Source of the DNA: Monosporascus cannonballus
Taxonomy: Eukaryota > Ascomycota > Sordariomycetes > Xylariales
Assembly: GCA_004154925.1 (NCBI GenBank)
Contig: QJNS01000003.1
Location: 310,001-374,000, forward strand
Length of the DNA: 64,000 bases
Direction: 5' to 3'
The notes under the pieces are model-generated. The model saw only the letters and a list, made by a program, of their open reading frames with translations. It made no database searches and was not told the origin of the DNA. Each line of letters begins with the position of its first letter. Position 1 is the stretch's first letter. Shown piece by piece: positions 22,222 through 35,383 of this stretch. Made by a program: the position numbers and the translations under genes.

Positions 22222-25200
22222 ATTCCTTTAATTAAGGTATATATTAATTAATTAGTTGTTATTAAAACAACATAAGCTATATATCAGTTATAATTATCGA
22301 AATATGCCAATAATAATAATAATAACCGTACCATTAATATTTTACGTTATTTATAAGAAATTCAAAAACAAGAATTGTTTCAAAAGGGAATTCCAATTTA
22401 AAGCATACGCGTTCGATATTTGGGATTATATCGATTTTGATTAAAACCTTTAATAACTTATTAAATTTACAAAACCTAATATAACATTTTGCCCAAAGAA
22501 ACGAATCCGTTTTACGATACGAATTAATACCCCAAGCGGTTCTTTCTTCATATTTATATTTTCTGGAAAAGTTATCGAAAAAATCGATTATACCAATTAT
22601 TTAATGAATATTTCTGAAACAAGGATCCAAAGTAAATAAGTTTATAATTAAAACTTTACGGCGCATATTTACAAAAATCGAAAATACCATATTTTTCGCA
22701 AAAACATTAACGACCTTACGAAATAAGTCCTGAAGTCGGTATTTTTAGCAATTAAAAAATTAATCTTTTTCCAGAAAAAAACTTACGAAAATAATATGCC
22801 AGCCTGGGCGAATCCCGCAAGGTATATAACAATAAATTCCTGATTAATACTTAACAAAAATATTACGAAACGTTAAAGTAAATTTTGAAATTTGGCAAAA
22901 GGTTTAATAAATAAATCGTAAAATAACAAAAGATTATGGCCTTAAAATAACGATATGGTATTTCAAAAACGAAAATAACGATTATATAAGTTAACGATTT
23001 ATGTACAATATTAGCTCTTATAATTAAAATATAAATTATTACTTTTTAGATAATTAAAAAGAACGAAATTAATAACAGTAGAACTAATTTTTTTATTTAT
23101 TAAGTTATAACTTATTTTATATTTATATTACGAAATATTAAGATAACGTTTTTAACGTTTTATAAGATATTTATAAATTTCCTTAATAAGGACGATCTTA
23201 ATTAGGAAGATTTTAAAAATATTAATCCTTAACCGTAAAAAAGAACCTTAAGCCGTAAGCCGAAACGAGGTAACCGTAAAGATTTTTATATGGACTAGAG
23301 CAAGAATAAGTAAAAACGTTGGGAATTAAACGAATAAGGTATTTATTATAAAGCGTACCTAATTAATTCTCATATATTATTTAATTCTTATTATGTACTC
23401 CGTAGGAAAACCTTAAAAGGTTTCCGTTTTAACGATAAAATAATAATATATATTTAAGAACGAATTTCCGCCAATTAACTTTTAAAAGAAGAAATCGACC
23501 GTTTATCGAAAATTATGGAAAAGTTTATCATACATGAAATAAACTAATTTTTTAAAAAAGTACAACAAATATTAATATATTTTCTGATTATTAATTAACG
23601 CAACGTTATAAATACCTTATTTTATTCTTTAAGGGATTTAATTATTTTGGATTTAGGGCTTGCGATATATATCTTTAATTTAATTAGCACAAATTTGAAT
23701 TTTAAACTTACTGTATAAAGTAAGGGGATGTATATAAATAATAACTTCGTTCCCATTAAAAGGTACGGAAAAATTAATGCAATTTTCCGAAACCTTAGTG
23801 GGTCGAAAGTATCACGTTTATATAACGTAATATATTACGAAAATTTCTTATACAATTTGGTATTTCTCCGGCAATTTTAAAACAAAAATTATTAATAAAC
23901 GAACTGAAAAACTAATACTTTTATTCGAAATAAATATAATAAGGTAATTATAACGTTAATAAATAAATTTAATTAATTCGTTATCAAAAATATTAAGGTA
24001 ATAATTATGTATATAATTTTAGTAATTTATAAAGGAAATATTAATCCGTGAATAATAAAATTTTATAAATCGATACCAATATAATATGGCGTTTAAAATT
24101 AAGATATTTAAAACCCGAAATAATCGCTTAATTATAATCCTATACGAAAGAAATCCGCTTAAAGGGTTTTATAATAATTAAATATTAAATATATAATAAG
24201 GTACAGTTTAAAAGATTAATATGTCGCAAGTTAAAAAAAGAAATATTCTAAGTAAAATAAAAAACCGTTATTAATTTTATAAATTTTGAAAAAGATTTTA
24301 AAAAATATAGATACGTTATATTTATTACCGAGAAATACTTAAGTTCTATCGAAGATATTTACTTTAAAACCTAAAAACAAAATATATTAATTATAATATT
24401 TCGATATTTCCTAAAAATCCTAAAAAACCAAAATAAAGTCCTTTTATACGTAATCGAATATGATAACGAAATGTTGAAAATTATTAATTTCGAAATATGC
24501 TTTAATTGCGTTTTTTAATATTAGATTTAAATTTTTAATATTATATACCCAGGTTCAGAATAAAGATATAAAACGTTTAAGAGATATAATTTAAAAAAAA
24601 GCGCTTACGATACGAAATAATGTTCCGTTATTTTCGTTCCTAATTATATATATTTTTAAAGGGTACTATATTTATATAGTTATATTCTTAAATATGTACT
24701 TTTTTGGCAAAATTTATATAAGGTTTATCATATTTACCTAACGTATAAAAACGGCGTTATAATACTTAGTAAAAAGTTTTCATAAGCCCATTTACAAAGA
24801 TATAATTATATAGCTTACATTATACTAATTACCGCTATGAAAAAATAAAAGGTTTAAAAATTAAATTTTAAACGTAAATTAATTGTTTCGTCGGGTATCG
24901 ATTTACGAATATTTACGAAATTTAAAATTCATTAAGTAATATTGTTATTATTATTTGAAATATATAATGTAACGAAAAGGTTATTTCTTTAAATAATATT
25001 AAAACTGAAAAGATAACCTTTTGTATATTATAAAAAGTTATAAAAGTTATTCCAATAAATAAAAATATATAATTAAAATAATAATTATTTAATTTAAAGA
25101 TAAAAAAATTAAAAACTTTAATAAAATAATTTAATTACCGGCTAAATAAAACAAAACTTCAACAAAATATTAATGTAAAATACGTACGCAATAAGGACAA

Positions 25201-27096
25201 ATAAACTTATTTATAAAATATTAATTATCCTTACACGACCGTTATATTCGAATTATTGCCGTTATTTGAATTATTATTGTTATTAACATTTATCTTAATA
25301 ATTATTACGATTATTACGCCGACGAAAAAAATGAAAATAACTTTAAGTTCTTTTTATATTATTTAATCTAAAGTAACAGTAAAAAACAAAGATATCTTCC
25401 GAGTTATAAACGTAAGCTCCCCATAAATTCCGTATTAAAAAGATATTATCCGGAATAAATATAAGATGTGAAAATTCGTATTTAATATAAGACGTTTGAC
25501 CTTTTCTATAAGTACGTACGATAACCGGCCGGTAAATTACGGAAATTTAAAAAAGTTAATTACCTAAAATACGGATTATTTTAATTTGAAAAGTAGTAAT
25601 ATTTTAATATATAAAAAAGTATTTAGGTTAAAGGACCGGATATATAGGCGTAATTTACCGATATTGCCGCAAAGCCATAAAAAGCTAAATATATATTTAT
25701 TAAAAAATATATTTCGAAAAACCGAAAAAGTTTATTTATAGAATTATACAAAAATACGATTTTTAAAGGCCGTTAATTAATTTTCTTTAAAGGAAAATAG
25801 GTTTTAAAATATATATAAATATATGTTTATAAATTTAATAAATATAATTAGTGCCAAAAATATAAAGCCTATTTTTTCGTACGAAGTAATTAATAATTTA
25901 AAACCGCGTATAATAATACATACGTAATTATCTTTATTAAAATGTTATTCCGAACTTTAATCGTTATTACGGTTAAATTCGATTTGAAACTTAAATAATA
26001 TAATATTATAAACGCCTCTATGAATATTACTTTATCTTACGAAGTATCAATAAAAACGCCTTTAGGATATCCGTAATATAACAAATTCTTTCTAATTAAG
26101 AAAATATTATATAAATTAAGGGAATTTCCTTGATTATAAACGAAAAAATTTATTAAAATATTTTAAAAAATTAGGATTTAGCTTTATTCCCTACCAACCT
26201 TATTATTTGTTGCGTTAAAAAGTATTTATCTTTTTTAATAAATAATAGTACTAAAATAAATTACGAAATAAATTGAAATTTCGTCGATGAATTAATTTAA
26301 CAATTATAAAAATGGTATACCTTAATAAAAGATAAAAATTTACACTAATTTTTCAGTATCCGAATAATTAAAGATAAATTTAATAAGAAAATATATTTAT
26401 TTTAATCTGATTTTCTAATTACGTTAATTAATTTAATAATTCAAAAAATCTAAATAATTTTCCCAAAATACTTATAATTAATATTAAATTATTATTATAT
26501 TGTAATGTGGCCTATTTAAACTTTATTAGTAAATATTTAAAAAAAAACCGGGTTTAATCTTTTCCTAATACCTCATATACGACCTAATACATGTTTCACA
26601 ATATTCCAATTTATTCTATTTAATTTAGACCTTAATAACCCATATTATAAAATTACTGACCAAATTACATTCTATTTATTTGGAATTAAAAAGTTAACGT
26701 TATAATTCGGGGGTAAAGATTTATTAAATACTTAAAATACTATCCTTTTTCTAAGTAATATAATTAACCGAAAAGAGTTTTAATCTTACATTATAAATAT
26801 ATTTAAAAACATTAATAAAATAACCGGTAAATAAGCAAAATATAATAATTATAGTTATAACAAACACGGAATCATTATTTCTTATAGAAATTATGAAAAA
26901 AAGTTTTATTTTATTTTTAATTATTTAAACAATTAAAATTTATTTTAAATATAATATTATTAAACATATAATATAATGATTAATAAATAATACGGTTTAT
27001 TTATGCCGCTATTACTTTATTCATAACGAAATTATAATATATGAATAAATATAATTATTAATTAAAATAAACCGCAAAAAGAATATAACTAAAATA
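22222..27096 (+). pseudogene. C gag-pol relic (copia)
   Basis: Gag-like region about 22250-23600, then integrase: RYVIFITEKY and SIEDIYFKT near 24300-24370 match the RYFLLITD ... W-V-YFLK segment of copia integrases. Reverse transcriptase follows near 25900-26450: KKLGFSFIPYQPYYLLR and, further on, YTLIKDKNLH then FFSIRIIKDKFN, matching the LGF-P-EPCLL and L-WFLGI-I-RD segments of copia. The YVDD site itself could not be read because of stops or an indel. RNase H should follow up to the B-1 insertion. All frames are broken by RIP-type stops. Confidence 0.75.
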
Positions 27097-27101
27097 GATT
27101 A

Positions 27102-27264
27102 TATTACAAGCTAAAGCCTATAAGGCAGCTCGGGCTTACTCATATATATATAAGGAGCAGCCATCTCGCTAATAGCTAGTTGTTTCTCCTTTTCCCTTCT
27201 TACCTTAAATATAAACCTTTATTAGGCCTTGCCTCCGTTTAATTTACGTATCGTATCCGTTATA
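27102..27264 (+). repeat. B-1 5' LTR
   Basis: TATTACAAGC to CCGTTATA; 27-bp internal deletion relative to the 3' LTR and to B-2. Followed by TATATTTCAG, a RIPed primer site. Confidence 0.85.
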
Positions 27265-30200
27265 TATATTTCAGTTATAACTTATTACAGCTTTTAAAAA
27301 GCTAAGTAAAAACGAAACGTTTTCCCAAAATACCCCGATTACGGATAATACCCAAAAAAGATTTTATAGCAAAATAATTACGAGGTAATATAATCGACGA
27401 AATCATAGATAAGCTTACGGTATTAACCTCGGCCGGAACCACTAGGGAAAATTTATAACATTAACTATTCGTAAATATATTTTAAAAGTTTAATATATAA
27501 TAAAAAGAATTTACTTAACTGGTCCTTAGACGTAACAAAACGACAAAGAACTTATTTAACTGAATAACAAAAATAGAAAAATACCTTTTTATAAAAACGA
27601 AAAAAAATACTTATAAAATAAAGTCTGCTTTGCCAAAAACTTACCGTAAACCCGCCGCTTAATAACGAATTCGTAAAAATAAATCATACACCCATAAAAT
27701 AACTTTCGCAAAACAGGAAATAAAAAACGTTTTGTTTATTTTTTGCCATATTCCGTAGGAAAATAAAAGAAATTCGGTTTTTTTCCGGTTTTTTATAGGA
27801 ATTTGCTTAAGTATTATAATATTCATATTTACTGAAAAACAATTACGATTTAATTATTAGTTCGAAACAAAAAAAATTACGAAAGGATTTCGAAATCGTC
27901 AATTTTGTCTTTTATATGAAAATATAATTCGAAAGTAAATAAGCGGTATAATCCGTTAAAAAATAATTATAACGGATAAAACCAAATAAAAATTAATAGT
28001 TTTAAAATAACTTATTAAATTTTATACTTCAATTAGCTAAATATAAAGGCCTAATATAACCTTTAATAATTAACGTAATTCTTTTAAATGTTAATAGTAA
28101 TACGTAATCCCGTAATGTATTAATTGGGAAAAGTATACCGTATAACGATTATAACCGTTAAATACGTGAAGTAAAAAAGTAATTAATTACTTAAAAGTTT
28201 TGCCCTATTATTATTTAGGCAAAATAACGATAACCTGGTATTCCGATAAAAAAACGAAACGGTTAATTAATAATAATATATCGGTTGAAGTAATAAACCG
28301 GCTTAAATAATAAATATTCAAAGGGATAAGTTTATAAAAGATATCGTATAATTAATTACGTTAATTTCTAAATTTATAAATTAACAATAGGGTAATAAAA
28401 AAAGTCGATCCGGAAATAATTTAAGATAACGTTCGGATAACCGGCCGTATGCGAAATAATTTTGAGATAACGAAATAAAAATTTGAAAAACAAAAAAAAA
28501 TAATATTTCCGTTATGCCGCCACGAATTATTCGAATTAAAAATGCCTTAAATATAAATCCGCAAAACGGCCTTATCCGGCTAGGACGGAAATTATGGTAG
28601 CAAATTTGCGGAATACTATTAACGGAAATAACGATTTGGATAACAAAAATTTTAAAAAAATAACCCTTATTAAAGGTTATTGGTAAAAAAGACATAATAA
28701 AGGAAGAATTGCTCAAATTTAATAATAAATTAAATATTTTTTTACATTAAACGGCTTAATTAATAATAATATATATATAAACGTCCTAATTGATAATAAA
28801 TATATTTATTATTGCGTATGTAATTAACAGTTAATTTACCGTTTAAAATTATAACGTATATTTATTATATTTTATTGCTTAAGGCTGGCAAAAAATAACA
28901 AATTTATATTAATTATAATCCGGAAAATTATTTACATTAAGCAAAATTTTGACGGTTATTTAAAACCAATATAGAGATACGTAATTAATAATTTATTTTA
29001 CCCTTATATTTTAAAAATAACCTTAAGTAAAATATAATAATATCGTATATAAAACGAAATCACGGTTTATCCGTTTTGTAAATAACGTTACCGCGCTTAT
29101 ATTACGTAAAAAAAATGGTTTGATAAAGAAAAAAAGATTGCTGAAAAAGGAAGCTTTGAAAATATAAAAAAAGCCTGCCTAATAACGGCTATAACCTTCG
29201 CGGCGATAACATAACAAAACCGCCGTAAAAAAATAAAATATAATTATTCGTAATTTTTATAAAGAATATTAATAACGTCCTAAAGGTAAAACCGTAATTA
29301 ACCTCTAAGGATATAACGGAACGTTTTTTTTTTAAAAAAATACAAAAATTCCGAAACCTTTTTATAAATAACGGAAATTTATAATTATTATTATTTCATA
29401 ATAATAATATCGTAACGATAAACCTAAAAATAAATATCTTAGGTTAAAAAAATAATCCCATAAAAACCTTTATATTGGATATTAAAAAAAATTATTGATC
29501 TTATATAAAATATTTATAAACTTATTTGACAAAAATTAAATTCGTGCTAATAATTTCTTTGCAAGTACCCCGGTATTATTTTTAAAAAAAAACTTAACGG
29601 GGGTTTACGGTTTTACATTAATTATAAGGAATTAAATAAAATCCCGAAACTAAACCGTTACGTTTTCTCGTTAATAAAAAAATATTATAAACTTTATTAT
29701 AAGCTCGGTAATTTACAAAATTCGACATTTAAATAACTTTTTATTAATTACTTATTTACCAGGGAAATAAATAAAAAATTACGTTCCGTATACGTTTCGG
29801 GTTTTTCGAATAATTAATATATTTATTCGGCTTTAACGGTATATCGGCTATTTTCCAATATTATATTAATACCATATTAAAATGTTATTTTAATAAGTTT
29901 TATTCGGCATATATAAATAATATATTAATTTATTCGTCCGGTTTTTAAACCCATTATACAATTAAGATTAAGTTAATATTCCGCTATTTAACAAAAATAA
30001 AATTAAAATTGGACCCGGATAAATACGAATTCGTAACCTAAGAAACGAAATACCTAAAGTTTATTACCGAAACAAAAAAAAAATTAAAAATTAATCCCAA
30101 ATAAATAACAATTATTCGGCAATAAAGGGCCTTTATTAACATAAAAAAAATTAAAAACTTTATCGGGTTTGGTAATTTTTACCGAACCTTTATAAAAACC

Positions 30201-32463
30201 TTTAATAATATAATAACTCCTTTTTTATAATTAATTAAAAAAAGGACCCCTTTTTATTAAAAAAACGAAAAATGATAGGCCTTTAACCGATTTAAAAACC
30301 TTTTTTTACAGCGCTTATTTTTATGTATTAAAGCCCCGAAAAAAACGGTAATAAAAACAAATTATTCCGGCTAAATAACTGGAAAATACCTATTTTAATT
30401 CGACTTATTAAGGCGTATATAATTAATTACGTACATTTTCAAAAGGTTATCCCCAGCTAAATATAATTGAGAAATATAGGATAAAACATAATTAATTATT
30501 ACTAAAACGTTAACGTAATAAAAAAGATTTAAGGATTAATTAACCCTTCTACGATTTTAATAAATTATGTAAATTTCTAGCACTTTATAAATATCTGCAA
30601 ATTTACTAAAAAATAAATTCGATAAATTAATTTCTTATCCGCCTTTAATTTTATATTTAAATATTGTCTGAATAAATTAATAAATTAATCTAATATTATA
30701 TTTCGTAAGTTACAAAACATATTTCGGGGTAAAAAAAATATTAAATTTAAAAAATAGATAACCTTGTTAATTAAGGAAAATAATTATTTAACGAATTAAC
30801 GCGGATTTAAAAAATCCTAATAACCGTAATTTACCTAAAACAAAATAATAACGAATAACCGGTTATACCTGCCGGCAAAAACATATTTTTTGAAAAAACC
30901 TTTAAACAATTTAAAATTTAAAATTTATTAAGGATAAAACCTTAAATATGGCATACGCCGCCGTAGTCCAAAAGTTACGTAATTTCTCCTTAATTATAAA
31001 CGCGGTAAAAATTTTATAACGGAATATTTTTTTCATATTAAAAATCCTTCATAATTTAAAGAAAGTATTTAGGTCCTTATTTAAAAGCCGTTGCAAACAT
31101 TATTAATTTAATAAATATATAATTTTTATATTACTGGCTACTTAGAAAAAAATATTACGTTATTAATATTAATCCGTAATTTTTATTAGCTGGAATAAAT
31201 TTAAGATATATCTCGTTTTTATCTTAATTATAACATATATAATAAATCGTAAATATACAGAAAAACGAAAAAAAATTATTATAACTTTATTTATTTTAGA
31301 CCGATTTTATTTAAATTTTTCGGCAAATTTTATGGTCGACTTATCGATAAGGCAAAAAAAAAACCTTTATTATTTTATGGTACTTTACGGTCGCTTAATA
31401 AAAACGGTTATCTTAAAACTATTATTTAATATAAACGCAAAATTGTACGGTTAATATTTTACTACCTATTATTAAAAATATTACGGCTTTCTTAAAAAAG
31501 AATATTTAATAAAAAAAATAATTAAACGAATAAGTTTTAAACCTATTTATATAACTCAATAAATATATAATAAAAATTTAATTTATCTTTTTATTTTTAA
31601 ATACATAAAACTATTAAAAAGACTAATTAGAAAATATTTACGTATTTTCGATATTTTATAAATTATATATAGTATAATTAAGCCAGGTTTTTACCCGCAA
31701 TATAATTAACCATTAAAAAATAAAAATTCTTCGTTAAAAATCAACTTTTTTTTAATTTATAAATATAATATAAATACTATTAATAAAATAGCAGTAATTT
31801 CTTAATTAACCCTTAAAACGGAAAAGGCTATTAATTTTATTAAAGAATTACGAAAAAAATACAGTATTCGTATAAATTATTATGGTATTAATATAAACCT
31901 AAATAAAATAATTAATTAAAGTTTTCAGAAAATAAATATCGCATCTTAAAATAAAAGATTTAATATAATTAAACTTAAAAAATATAATCATTTCATAATT
32001 AATTAAGAAATTATTTTAGATATCCGTTAAATATAAGGTTATCGTAATTATATCGTATAATACCGTAAAATTAAATATATTATTAAGAATATACAAATAT
32101 TTAACATAAATTTCTTAAAAGTAATAATAAAAGATTTATTGCTTAATTAAATCTTAAATAATAATTAACCGTTACCGATATTATAAGAAAAAGAAATATA
32201 TAATAAAACGTATATTAAAGGCCGAAAACAATCGCTTAAGTTGGGTCGCCGAAAAAAGCTATTTGTAAAATAAGTAAATTAAGCCGAACTAATATAAAAT
32301 TTATATAGCAATTTCGAAAATATAATTACTTTTAATAATTTTAAAAAAATTATTCGGAAACGGAGATAAGGTCGGCGAAAACGTAAAAGTACGAATAGGA
32401 ATAAAAGGAAAAAAGTATAAGCAAAACCGCCGCCCCCTTGCCGTAATTTCGTTATTTCTTAAA
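27265..32463 (+). pseudogene. B-1 gag-pol relic
   Basis: Gag is about 27300-29100, unreadable beyond short frames. Reverse transcriptase: a GFYINYKELNKIPKLNRY stretch near 29610-29670 matches the RFCVDYRELNKIT-x-RYPLP segment, and the catalytic site reads YINNILIYSS at 29908-29940, both Asp changed to Asn. RNase H: VIETNYSG near 30350 then FSKGYPQLN near 30435, matching the VIETDASG and FFSKRLSPAE segments. Integrase should occupy about 30850-32000 but was not resolved. No chromodomain was recognised. Order RT-RH-INT makes it Ty3/gypsy. Confidence 0.75.
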
Positions 32464-32480
32464 GGCGAGGAAAAGGATGA

Positions 32481-32670
32481 TATTATAAGCTAAAGCTTAT
32501 AGGGCAATTCGGGCTTACGGAACGAACTTCTTAGCCCGAGCTTACCCATATGTATATAGGGAGCAGCCACCTCGTTAATAGCTACTTGTTTCTCCTTTTC
32601 CCGTTTTACCTTGAATATAAACCTTTGTTAGGCCGTATTTCCGTTCAACCTACGTATCGTGCTCGTCACA
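32481..32670 (+). repeat. B-1 3' LTR (190 bp)
   Basis: TATTATAAGC to GTCACA, less mutated than the 5' copy. Contains GGGCTTACGGAACGAACTTC and a CATATGTATATAGGG TATA-like stretch. Confidence 0.9.
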
Positions 32671-32675
32671 GATTA

Positions 32676-32935
32676 TACGTTTACGGGCGATATATTAATT
32701 AACGGTTTAACAAAAACCTTATTACGTCAACTTTTTAAATATTTTAAAACATAATTAAAATTAATAAATATTACGGAAACCCTTAATTAACGAAAAAACC
32801 CCTTACGAAAAACTTTAAAGAAAAAATGACCTAATTAAGAAAATCTATTTGCCGGAGGAAAAATAAAATAAATAATTATAGATTTAGGAATTATAATAAT
32901 TAATACGGTAAATACTTTAAGGTGTTAAAGGGGTA
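32676..32935 (+). pseudogene. C 3' end after B-1
   Basis: Remaining 3' end of the copia element, ending in the purine-rich TTAAAGGGGTA directly before its 3' LTR (polypurine tract). No readable domain. Confidence 0.65.
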
Positions 32936-33098
32936 TGTCGGCTAGCAAGGGGTGCTCTAGCACCCCATATACGGAAAATTCCCTTTGATCGGAACATATA
33001 TGTTCCGGGACTAGATCACCTTAAAGTGCAGTGCGCGTTTTAGAGCACCCGCAACTAGTTATTAATACATGAACAACTGATGTCCCTTATATCTGACA
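32936..33098 (+). repeat. C 3' LTR, little mutated
   Basis: TGTCGG to CTGACA, 163 bp, close to C1 and far less decayed than its partner at 22059. Confidence 0.85.
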
Positions 33099-33103
33099 CG
33101 ACC

Positions 33104-33466
33104 TAACCCAAGATCGGTTTCGAAAACGGTCGGACCTATATGGAAATATTACGTGATTTGGATCCTTTATAGCAACAAGATGTAAATAAATCTATATAGA
33201 TGCAATTAAATCTAATAATATTAAATCTATAGCAATATTAAGATATAATAAAGATTTAATTAATTTAGCAGGAATATATATGCGCATTATTTCTATAATT
33301 TAAATAACTTTAGCTTGCAATTATAGTATCGTTACCTACGGTACCTTTGGAATTACGAGACGTAATACGATTACTGTATTTATTGCTCAGATTCCCACGA
33401 TACTTCTGCCAATATAAACCCGTACGACTAAGGTTTAATAGTGGGTTAAACCCCCTAGCCGTCACA
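33104..33466 (+). repeat. A1 3' LTR, main part
   Basis: Resumes after the C insertion with TAACCCAAGATCGG, has TTACGTGA near 33158, and ends CCGTCACA. It is followed by AAAGT, A1's TSD. A 68-codon frame from 33347 lies across this LTR and the next and is not a gene. Confidence 0.9.
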
Positions 33467-33471
33467 AAAGT

Positions 33472-33753
33472 GGGGACATTTCAATCACGTAATTGCAAGG
33501 ATCGCGGGCGAGTCCAGCGAGTCCTGGATCGCGGAGATCGCTGGCGAATCTAGCAAATCTTAGGATTAATAAGAATTACGCCCGAATATAATACGTTTAT
33601 TATTTTTATAATTTAAATAATATTAATTTATAGTAATAATTTATTACCTAGAGTATTTTTAATATTACGAAACGTAATATATTGTAATATGTTTATTATT
33701 CTAAATCTGTACGACTATAATATAATAATTAACGAAACCGCTTATCCGTTATA
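33472..33753 (+). repeat. A2 5' LTR, main part (subtype VI)
   Basis: U3 holds GGATCGCGGGCGAGTCCAGC with a TCCAG/CTGGA dyad and is barely mutated, whereas R-U5 is RIPed and about 24 bp shorter than the 3' LTR at 53907-54260. Ends CCGTTATA. Confidence 0.85.
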
Positions 33754-34854
33754 CGTTATAAGCTTTTATTTCATAATACCGTTAAACTTTAAGCAATATC
33801 GCCGACGTTATATTTACTAGCAAGCAGCTCGAATAACTCACTTACTAAGTCCCTAATAACCCGGATATTGGCATAAAATCCGAAAAGAAACGGCCTTGTC
33901 TTTTTCACAAAAACGTTCTTCGAGGTCTGGATGCCATAAATAAACGTATTTTTTAGCTTAAAAAATAATAATAATCTTACGACCTCCTCTTAAGCCTCTT
34001 CCGAGAGACTTGAGAAAAAAAAGAAAAAGTTACGAAACTGGAAAGTTTTTTTTAAATAAACAAAGTTATTTAGCTAATTTTTATTAAGGAACTGGGAAAC
34101 GTTTTTAAGCATTTTAAATTAGAATTTTTCGACGGAACGTTAATTAATTTAAAACTATTTTTAATTTAATACTGAACGTATTTCGGATTTTTTTTATTTA
34201 AATAATTGCGTTTATTGCACGAATTAAACTCCTAAACGGACGATTTACAGGATATACGGTAATTTGGTTCGAATCCGTCATGGAGAAATATATTATTTTG
34301 TTACTCGAAAATCGAAATCTAATAATAATACGAATTTATAATAATTATCAATAATTTAAATCGGTATTAACGAAAACTTTTAAAATAATAAATGAAAAAA
34401 CGAAAGCCGAAATATAAATTTAATAATTACGGAAAAGAAGTAATATCCAGTTACGGTAATACGTTAATTTAACTAACGATTAAATTAAATTTAAAACAAA
34501 ATCTATTAATAAATAAATATTTTCATCACTTAAAACAGTAAAACACAAATTCTTTAAATTTAATCTGTCTAAATATTTATCGGATTATATCGTAATAATA
34601 TTTAAAATTAAGGATAAATAATACGCCTAACGTATGAAAAATATTAAAAGAAAAAATAATAACAAATTTTGATATATGGCTAATATTAACGGTTTTAACG
34701 CAATGACACTTTTTACGATACGTAACTAGGGCCTATCAAATTAAACGCTATTTATAGGAAAAACTAAAACCAGATTAAATATTGTAATTATAACAAAATG
34801 GGACATAGAGTAACGAAATATAAGGCACCTAAAAAACCTCGTTAAAATAACTGG
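33754..34854 (+). pseudogene. A2 gag relic
   Basis: Family A gag up to the D-1 insertion. The nucleocapsid knuckle at about 34783-34840 reads CNYNKMGHRVTKYKAP: first Cys and His kept, other Cys changed to Tyr. Reading resumes at 48924. Leader and gag are collinear with A1 and A3. Confidence 0.8.
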
Positions 34855-34859
34855 AAACC

Positions 34860-35283
34860 TGTAACGAAGCTGTTATATATCCACCTGGAGGTATGATCAG
34901 TATCCGAAAAAGGTCTTAACTTGCAGGTAATTATAAGGCGAAAAATAATTTAATAATCTATTCGGTAAAAAGATTTAAAACTTTTTTCCTTAATTAAAGA
35001 ACGGTATAATTGCTTTTTAATTAAAAACTTGAAGTAATTGCTGAGACACCATAAAACCAAATAAGTATTATTTATATAAAAATTTGGTTTATTATTTATA
35101 TCTGAATTCTTTAAAGTAAATATATCGTAAATTTACGTAATTTATGTGATTTAATTAATTTATAAGATTACTTAGATCATATTATCGAGGCTAAGAATTC
35201 TCCTCCGAGGTTTAGCCATGGCAACTTCATATTAGGCCTTAAAGGTTAGCCTTCTCGAGACAGGGACCCCTATTTCTATAAAA
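34860..35283 (-). repeat. D-1 3' LTR
   Basis: Shares the GGTATGATCAGTATCCGAAA and CTCGAGACAGGGACCCC type segments with 48497-48918 and 58910-59329. The adjacent polypurine tract on the minus strand is GGAAAGGGAAAATAA (35284-35300). Confidence 0.85.
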
Positions 35284-35383
35284 TTATTTTCCCTTTCCAA
35301 GAATTTTTGTCCCAAAGATAAGAACCGTAAGTCACCACTTTGCTTTGTTGAAAAAGGTTGAAGGCGATTTAGCTAATTTTACC

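Larger units (their letters stand above)
27102..32670 (+). mobile_element. B-1: full-length Ty3/gypsy element
   Basis: 5.57-kb element with TSD GATTA (27097-27101 and 32671-32675). LTRs are 27102-27264 (163 bp) and 32481-32670 (190 bp); the 5' copy lacks 27 bp between two GGGCTTA/GAGCTTA repeats. The polypurine tract GGCGAGGAAAAGGATGA precedes the 3' LTR. It inserted into copia element C. A second copy (B-2) is at the window start. Confidence 0.9.
22059..33098 (+). mobile_element. C: full-length Ty1/copia element containing B-1
   Basis: LTRs 22059-22221 and 32936-33098 (163 bp each), TSD CGACC at 22054-22058 and 33099-33103. Without B-1 it measures about 5.5 kb. Domain order (integrase before reverse transcriptase) is that of copia. 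Both it and C1 target the beginning of A1's 3' LTR. B-1 inserted near its 3' end, after RNase H. Confidence 0.85.
15423..33466 (+). mobile_element. A1: family A chromovirus carrying C and B
   Basis: Complete plus-strand element with TSD AAAGT (15418-15422 and 33467-33471). The 5' LTR is 373 bp. Joining the 3' LTR pieces (21881-21885, 22054-22058 and 33104-33466) also gives 373 bp, an independent check on the nesting. Own length is about 6.8 kb. The 3' LTR took a solo C LTR and a full C element only a few bases from its start. Confidence 0.9.

Noticed and set aside
28381..28716. 111-codon open frame on the minus strand inside B-1
   Set aside because: Antisense to gag of B-1; no counterpart could be shown in B-2 and no motif.
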